From NCBI GenBank assembly GCA_003024985.2, contig PXIH01S0012925.1: 12,069 nt of DNA; one strand, written 5' to 3'. The stretch is from Euperipatoides rowelli (lineage: Eukaryota > Onychophora > Udeonychophora > Euonychophora > Peripatopsidae). A program made the position numbers and the translations under genes. Shown piece after piece: positions 7,342 to 12,069 of the stretch. The notes under the pieces are model-generated. The model saw only the letters and a list, made by a program, of their open reading frames with translations. It searched no databases and had not been told where the DNA came from. Numbering within the stretch: the first letter of the stretch is position 1; every line of letters starts with the position of its first letter.

Positions 7342-7550
7342 ATTTAGACAATGATTATATATTTCCTTTAGGATATTGGAATAGTAATATAGTTATTATG
7401 TATTATTTTATTGTTGTTTTTTTTTATTTGTTTATTGATTTTTAGTGAATTTTAACATTTTTTACTAGATTGTGTTAACTTAATTTTTAATATATTGTAT
7501 GACAGTGTGATCTGGAACATCACTCCTGATGAAGATCCCGTTATATTAGT

Positions 7551-7574
7551 AAATAAATAAATAAATAAATAAAT
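7551..7574. repeat. (AAAT)6 microsatellite tail
   Basis: Six perfect AAAT units form the LINE 3' tail. The sequence beyond (ATGTCTGTAGC) is flank. Confidence 0.9.
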
Positions 7575-7958
7575 ATGTCTGTAGCAAAATGGTGTTTTTT
7601 TTCTTAGTTGTTTAATTCTGTTAGAGCTTGAGTCAATGACTAGACACCAATATACTATTAAGTATAATTTTTATTTTAATTAACAATGTCACATTGTGTT
7701 ATCTTTGGCTTCAGTGTAAACAAATCCTGAAATAGATAAATATAGAGCAACTTTAATTCAAATCATTAATCATAAAGACAGCAGTTTAATCTGGACCATA
7801 CAATGATTTGCTATGACATATTTTACTATGTATTTTTAATATTTTTAATTCTTTTCTATATTGTTATCTAGCTGAATTATATATTTTTAATAAATACAAT
7901 GGGTACAATAATAAAATTAATAGCAGGTTTTGTTTTTTTTAACTCGATAATAAATAGG

Positions 7959-8038
7959 CTGGTTCAATTTCCTACAATGTATAAACATAATCATTTATTA
8001 ATGAAATAGATAAAGAATTTGGGGAAAATAAGCTTTCT
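7959..8038. repeat. diverged dispersed repeat, copy 1
   Basis: CTGGTTCAA...ACATAAT...TTATTAATGAAATA...GGGG...CTTTCT aligns by eye with 8815-8904 at an offset of about 856 bp, with small indels. Similarity appears to continue upstream (ACAATAAT.AAATTAATA before both). It is an old repeat of unknown family. Confidence 0.4.
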
Positions 8039-8814
8039 AATCTAAAATTTTAGAAGGGGAGTATCTACTGGGTCAGTATATTGATTAATTAGCGCAAAAA
8101 ATTACACTTAGGACCCTAAAAGTTGGAATCTTGTTTATGTGGACGGCTCACATCGAAATATTCCTGCCATGTCAAACCCTTTTTTATGCTGTATTTAAAA
8201 AAATTTAAAAAGACCTGCCTGTCAAATTCTTTTCATATATTAGGGTTTTGGAGCAGCTTTAATTTGCAAATTCTAAAAAATATAATTGAAATACAAATAA
8301 ATTTGCAGCATAGTTCTTATATTGAATAATAATAAAAATAATACAAGATTTGGTAGCGAGTGGAGTTGACTTTCCTATTAGCTACATTACAATAATGAAG
8401 CTGGGGTGTGGCCAATCATTCTTAATTTATTATAGTATTTATTTATTTTTAGAATTATGAATATAAAATTTATTTTAATAATATATATAAATTTATATAA
8501 GGTTACTTAAAATCTTACTTGTTTTTTTTTTTTTTTAAAGTGTTTCTCATCAAAAATTTGAGTAAAGAAAAACAAATCCTCCCACGTTCAATATTTGAAA
8601 GTCATTACCTGAAAGTATATTCTAACTTTTAGTGCCCTGGGGCTATTATGTTAATATTTAATTAGCATTTAACAATATTTTATATTAAAGTATAAATTAA
8701 TAATAACATGACTTTTTTTTTTAGTTTGACAATAATGAAATTAATAAAACAATCAATTTTACTTGTGGTCTTAAGGATAGGTAAGATATGCTATTTCAAT
8801 GTTATCTACTACAT

Positions 8815-8904
8815 CTGGTTCAAGTTCATAAAATTTCTTAACATAATATTTTTATTAATGAAATACAAAAAGTACTGGGGGTGAACAAATAAAGTAAACT
8901 TTCT
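8815..8904. repeat. diverged dispersed repeat, copy 2
   Basis: This is the partner of 7959-8038, sharing CTGGTTCAA at the start, ATTAATGAAATA in the middle and CTTTCT at the end. It lies just outside the hAT element's left end, so the hAT insertion probably did not create it. Confidence 0.4.
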
Positions 8905-8921
8905 CTATAAATTATTTATTA

Positions 8922-8929
8922 GCTCAGTC
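8922..8929. repeat. hAT target-site duplication, left
   Basis: GCTCAGTC here has its partner GCTTAATC at 9359-9366 (6 of 8 identical). Confidence 0.6.
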
Positions 8930-9358
8930 TAGGGGTTCGCAACCCTGGGCTCGAGGACACCATGGCGCCTGTCGACCAATTTGTGCGTGCCCACTTCTAT
9001 TCGACCACAAAACAAAACCTTTTCCACATTAATCTGGGAAGCACCCATAACTCATTGATTTAGATTGTTAATGTTAAGGCAACAATTTTAGGCAGTCATT
9101 TTATATTAAATTGACCTCTTTAATTCCACCTTTTGTGCCAAGTTATGCGGACGAACTTCAGTGCAATGCACACAATTGGCTGAATTGAGTAATGGTGGGG
9201 TTAGTTACAGAATTGTCTAAATACAAATGGTACAATCTAGATTCTACTATGTTTTTGACATCTGCACATATGGCATTACGGAAAATATTGATGGTGTACG
9301 CCACCCTACCAGTATTTTAGAATGTGCTCTAGGGTACGAAAAGGTTTGGGAACCCCTG
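8930..9358. mobile_element. non-autonomous hAT-type element, 429 bp
   Basis: The left end TAGGGGTTCGCAACCCT and the reverse complement of the right end CAGGGGTTCCCAAACCT match at 13-14 of 17 bases and resemble the CAGGGGTTC.CAAACC termini common in hAT transposons. The flanking octamers GCTCAGTC (8922-8929) and GCTTAATC (9359-9366) agree at 6 of 8, as expected for a decayed 8-bp hAT target duplication. The interior is markedly GC-richer than the flanks near the left end and encodes no recognisable transposase, so it would have depended on a source element elsewhere. Orientation cannot be set. Confidence 0.78.
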
Positions 9359-9366
9359 GCTTAATC
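9359..9366. repeat. hAT target-site duplication, right
   Basis: GCTTAATC lies immediately outside the right inverted repeat. The two differences from the left copy are both transitions. Confidence 0.6.
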
Positions 9367-10985
9367 TAATAGTTGATACAAATGATTTGAATTTAGACTG
9401 TACATTTATAGATTATTTTCTTTATTTGCATTTCATTTATTTACAAGATGTAATAATAGAACGATGATGTTAGATTTTTTTATACAAAGATGATGTTATA
9501 TTGTAAATGCNAATATAGAAAATAGTTCTATATATCAAAGCTACATACATTGTAAAGTATATTCCTCAAAAATTACATCAATGATATTAAACTGGGATTC
9601 TATCATGTGCCAATAATTTCAAATCACAACATCAACATCCATTTCTATGTTTAAATGTCAAGTTACGGATCAATGGGTATATAGATATATGATCAAATCA
9701 AAAATTAATTTCTATAATTTTCTCTATGTTAGAAAGATTTCATTATTTTTTGTGGTAATAAAAATGTTGTTTTGACAAATCAACCTCCACTATTGGGAAT
9801 AATGAAAAAAATAAATAGTCAATTATTTCTATTAGATTGCAATGTTTGATGATTCAATTTCTCGGGTATCAATTTACTTTTAATTATGTTTGTGGGTAAA
9901 ATAAATATGTTGTTGCTGATACTTTAAACCCAAGATCCTACTATGGAAGTTATTCGTGCAACATACACACAGCAAGGTCTTCATGTCAACTCAGTGATAA
10001 TTACATCAAATAAAATGATAAAAGGCTAATTCAATACATAAATGAAAACATTGTCCTTCAGAAATAAATATATTTGTCCCTCCTCTGGCAAATTAATGAA
10101 AGTGCAATTTGTTCATTTTTTATCAGGAGAGCTTTAACAAATTTTGACTCCTAGCGGAAAATCCATTTTTATTGTTTTATGGTTGGTTTTTGATTAATGA
10201 ATACTTTAACTCTTCAAGGAGTGGTAGCTTTAAAAAAAAAAAAACACTAGTCAAGCAAAATATTGACAGAATAAGTTATTGCACTAAGCTGTTCTAAATA
10301 TCAGCAGAACTTGATAGAAATGCAAGAGAATGGAAAGTGCTGATGACCCTTAAAAAAGAAAGAGGATTTAGTGGATAGAAGACTTTTGATAAACACACTA
10401 ATGGGAATTTTTTACAAATGAATGAAAACACAAGTTATAATATTAATCAGATGAAGGTAAACAGATATATATTTATGGAGGATGGGATGAAGTTTCAGAT
10501 ATAACAATACACAATTTACTTTAAGTACCATATTATGATTATGCAAACCATATACCATCCATAATTAAATGCATAATGTCACTGGGGAAACAATATTCAT
10601 TGCCATTAAAGACATTTTGAAGTTTTCCAACGTCTGTAAGAAAAAAGGTGAAAAAATAAGGTATGTTTAATTTTATCATTAAACCCTAAAAAAAAAATAA
10701 AAAAAGGTCAATTGCATTATCTGCCAACCAACATAATTATTGTTAGGAGTCGTGCGACAACTAATACGTAATAGCATGTGAAATTAGTACTTTTCTTGCA
10801 GATTTTATATATATTTTTTACAGTTCTGACCTTACAGTAAACCTGAACCCTAGGATAATCTAGAGGTGAAATATTTTGCTCATCACTGATCTACATAATT
10901 TGAACTTACTACCGTCAACAATATTAGTGGGCAGATAACGGAATCTGACCCAAATCTTGATTGGAGGAAACTATGGAAGATCTTT
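9367..10985. other. AT-rich intergenic stretch, no gene seen
   Basis: No protein-coding frame of meaningful length or recognisable repeat family was found in 1.6 kb. Small items only: a 27-bp-spaced echo GATGATGTTA (9463 and 9490), an unresolved base n at 9511, and pyrimidine tracts followed by AG (for example around 10775-10802 and 10820) that could be splice-acceptor-like but have no adjoining coding sequence. Confidence 0.6.
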
Positions 10986-11600
10986 AAAAAAAAACCCAAT
11001 AAGAATGTACTTTAAAAAAATGTTAAAAATAAATATTGTAGCCTACCTATCTGTAAACAAATAAAAAAAATCATTATATAAATAAAAAGGATAAACGAGG
11101 CTCCATACACAAAACATTTACTACATTATATCTACATCAAAAGATCAGTAATCAAAATTTAAAAAAATAAAAATGCAAAACTTACAAATAAAAAAAAAAA
11201 ATATTTTCTTTACAGAGAAGAGATAATTTAGGAAAAAAAAACATTTACCATAGTGTAGCTACAAAATAAAAAAAATAAAAAATAAAAGAGAAAAATAATT
11301 TTGGAATAAAGACAGATTATGTTCTTGTTTTTTTTTTTTGTTTTTTTTTCCTCAAATGCTATATAAAAAAAAAATGGTGGCCTAAAAAAAAAAAAAAAAT
11401 TCTAAAGAAAATAAGGATGAGAGAGTTATATTGAATAAGAAACAAATTGTTAATTGTTGACCAATTTAAAAAAAAGAAAAATAATATATCATGGCATGCC
11501 TATAAGAAATGGATGATGGAGAGGGGAGAAAAAAATTCAAAATTAAAAACAAAAAAGCTATCATTAAAAAAAAGTACCTTATTAAAAAAAGGAGCTTATA
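10986..11600. repeat. A-rich low-complexity region
   Basis: The plus strand is dominated by A runs of 6-15 bases separated by short AT-rich words, with two long T runs (about 11329-11350). No gene is visible. The strand asymmetry is sustained over about 600 bp, more than a single retroposon tail would give. Confidence 0.75.
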
Positions 11601-11924
11601 ATTTTTAATATTTCTGAACAAAATTGCCAATAAAACACTTTGCAAGTTTCTGAAGAGAAATTATTGTGTCACCAGGTCTACTAATAATTTAAACTGTTTT
11701 AAAGATAGCTTACCTATTGAAATAACCCTATTCAGACCAGTTTTATTTTTTTTTCTTGCATAATTAATCTAAAAAAAACAATGACTTATAGTACCTTGAC
11801 TGTCAATGACTCCTATTGGAGTGTTAGGAACAGGAAGCCACAGAGCGGCCATCTTGTGTGAGGCAAGCAACATGTTGTTTATAGTATTTAAGCTTAGCTT
11901 AAAAATATTGAATGTTATAGATTA
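11601..11924. other. short unassigned stretch with palindromes
   Basis: No gene is seen. A GC-richer patch at about 11805-11880 holds the hairpin ACTCC-TATT-GGAGT (11809-11822) and the palindrome CAACATGTTG (11868-11877). A second near-palindrome, TTTAAGCT-T-AGCTTAAA, lies at 11887-11903. Confidence 0.45.
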
Positions 11925-12069
11925 TATTTATTTATCTTTATCTTTATTTCAAATAGCTGGACCTTCACCAGCAATGTTATTCTAGGTCCAAATTGTCAAA
12001 GGACAATACACAAATAAAAACAAATATAATAGATAATAATTAAATAAAAACTAACAATAAAATAATATA
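11925..12069 (-). mobile_element. probable LINE 3'UTR and tail, minus strand, runs off window
   Basis: Read on the minus strand the sequence passes through a hairpin ATTGTC-CTTT-GACAAT (12007 down to 11992). A second stem TGGACCT/AGGTCCA (11990-11984 with 11964-11958) follows, then CTATTTGAAATAAAG and a tail of ATAAAGAT and AAAT words (to about 11925). Compact stem-loops followed by a short A-rich microsatellite are characteristic of LINE 3' ends of the CR1/L2/RTE type. No coding sequence is included in the window, so the clade cannot be named and the call rests on 3'-end architecture. Confidence 0.5.

Larger units (their letters stand above)
6921..7574 (+). mobile_element. 5'-truncated non-LTR retrotransposon (LINE) 3' end
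   Basis: The element comprises the RT remnant, an AT-rich 3'UTR of about 210 bp and a tail of six AAAT units (7551-7574). Just before the tail sits a small hairpin CATCA-CTCC-TGATG (7518-7531), similar in placement to the 3' stem-loops that LINE reverse transcriptases recognise. The 5' junction is not resolved and no target duplication was found, partly because the junction could lie anywhere from about 6512 to 6920. Confidence 0.8.
7575..8921. other. AT-rich intergenic stretch, no gene seen
   Basis: No protein, RNA or complete mobile element is recognisable. A chance 68-codon frame at 8123-8329 has no motif. The stretch contains a short local echo, CCTGCCATGTCAAA (8163) and CCTGCCTGTCAAA (8214), and both copies of the dispersed repeat described at 7959 and 8815. 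Confidence 0.6.

Noticed and set aside
10775-10830. Splice-acceptor-like pyrimidine tracts followed by CAG
   Set aside because: No adjacent open frame with coding character. T-rich tracts are frequent throughout this AT-rich window.
9991-10891. Possible second hAT element, with CAGTGATAATTACATC on the left and the inverse of CAGTGATGAGCAAAAT on the right
   Set aside because: Only the first eight bases of the ends agree, and the flanking octamers (TGTCAACT and ATCTACAT) do not match as a target duplication.

Overview
The window is AT-rich nuclear DNA, most likely from a metazoan. The evidence is a decayed PGBD4-like piggyBac element, a tRNA-derived SINE, 5'-truncated non-LTR retrotransposon tails, a short hAT element, and a long minisatellite/satellite array. 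No bacterial-style operons, ribosome binding sites or CRISPR arrays are present. I see no convincing intact host gene. The few open frames longer than about 60 codons are transposon remnants or chance. The phylum cannot be fixed from the sequence. One unresolved base (n) lies at 9511.

Layout. 1-654: AT-rich DNA with an old imperfect direct repeat. 655-3395: a complete but dead piggyBac element of about 2.7 kb with TTAA target duplications and matching terminal inverted repeats. A 276-bp tRNA-derived SINE is nested inside it on the minus strand (764-1039) with a perfect 17-bp target-site duplication. The transposase is a multi-stop, frameshifted pseudogene from about 1292 to 3169. It keeps the C-terminal cysteine-rich finger but has lost the apparent second catalytic aspartate. 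3396-4040: a degenerate repeat of about 55 bp. About 4040-6511: a tandem array with a 132-bp unit. The array is split by a 0.9-kb segment (4607-5521) with TGTAG...CTACA ends and contains a very recent 350-bp higher-order duplication. The units on either side of the 0.9-kb segment belong to distinguishable sequence variants.

6512-6920: no recognisable feature. 6921-7574: the 3' end of a non-LTR retrotransposon (LINE) on the plus strand, covering the C-terminal part of the reverse transcriptase ORF in three frames, a 3'UTR hairpin and an (AAAT)6 tail. 7575-8921: AT-rich, with one half of a diverged dispersed repeat near each end. 8922-9366: a 429-bp non-autonomous hAT-type element with degenerate 8-bp target duplications. 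9367-10985: nothing recognisable. 10986-11600: strongly A-rich low-complexity DNA. About 11925-12069: the probable 3' end of a second LINE on the minus strand, continuing past the window edge.

The components do not work together as a pathway. The window records successive insertions: a piggyBac element, then a SINE landing in it, and a satellite array that expanded, was interrupted, and locally duplicated again. The best candidates for something undescribed are the 132-bp array, its 350-bp higher-order duplication, and the 0.9-kb segment inside it.
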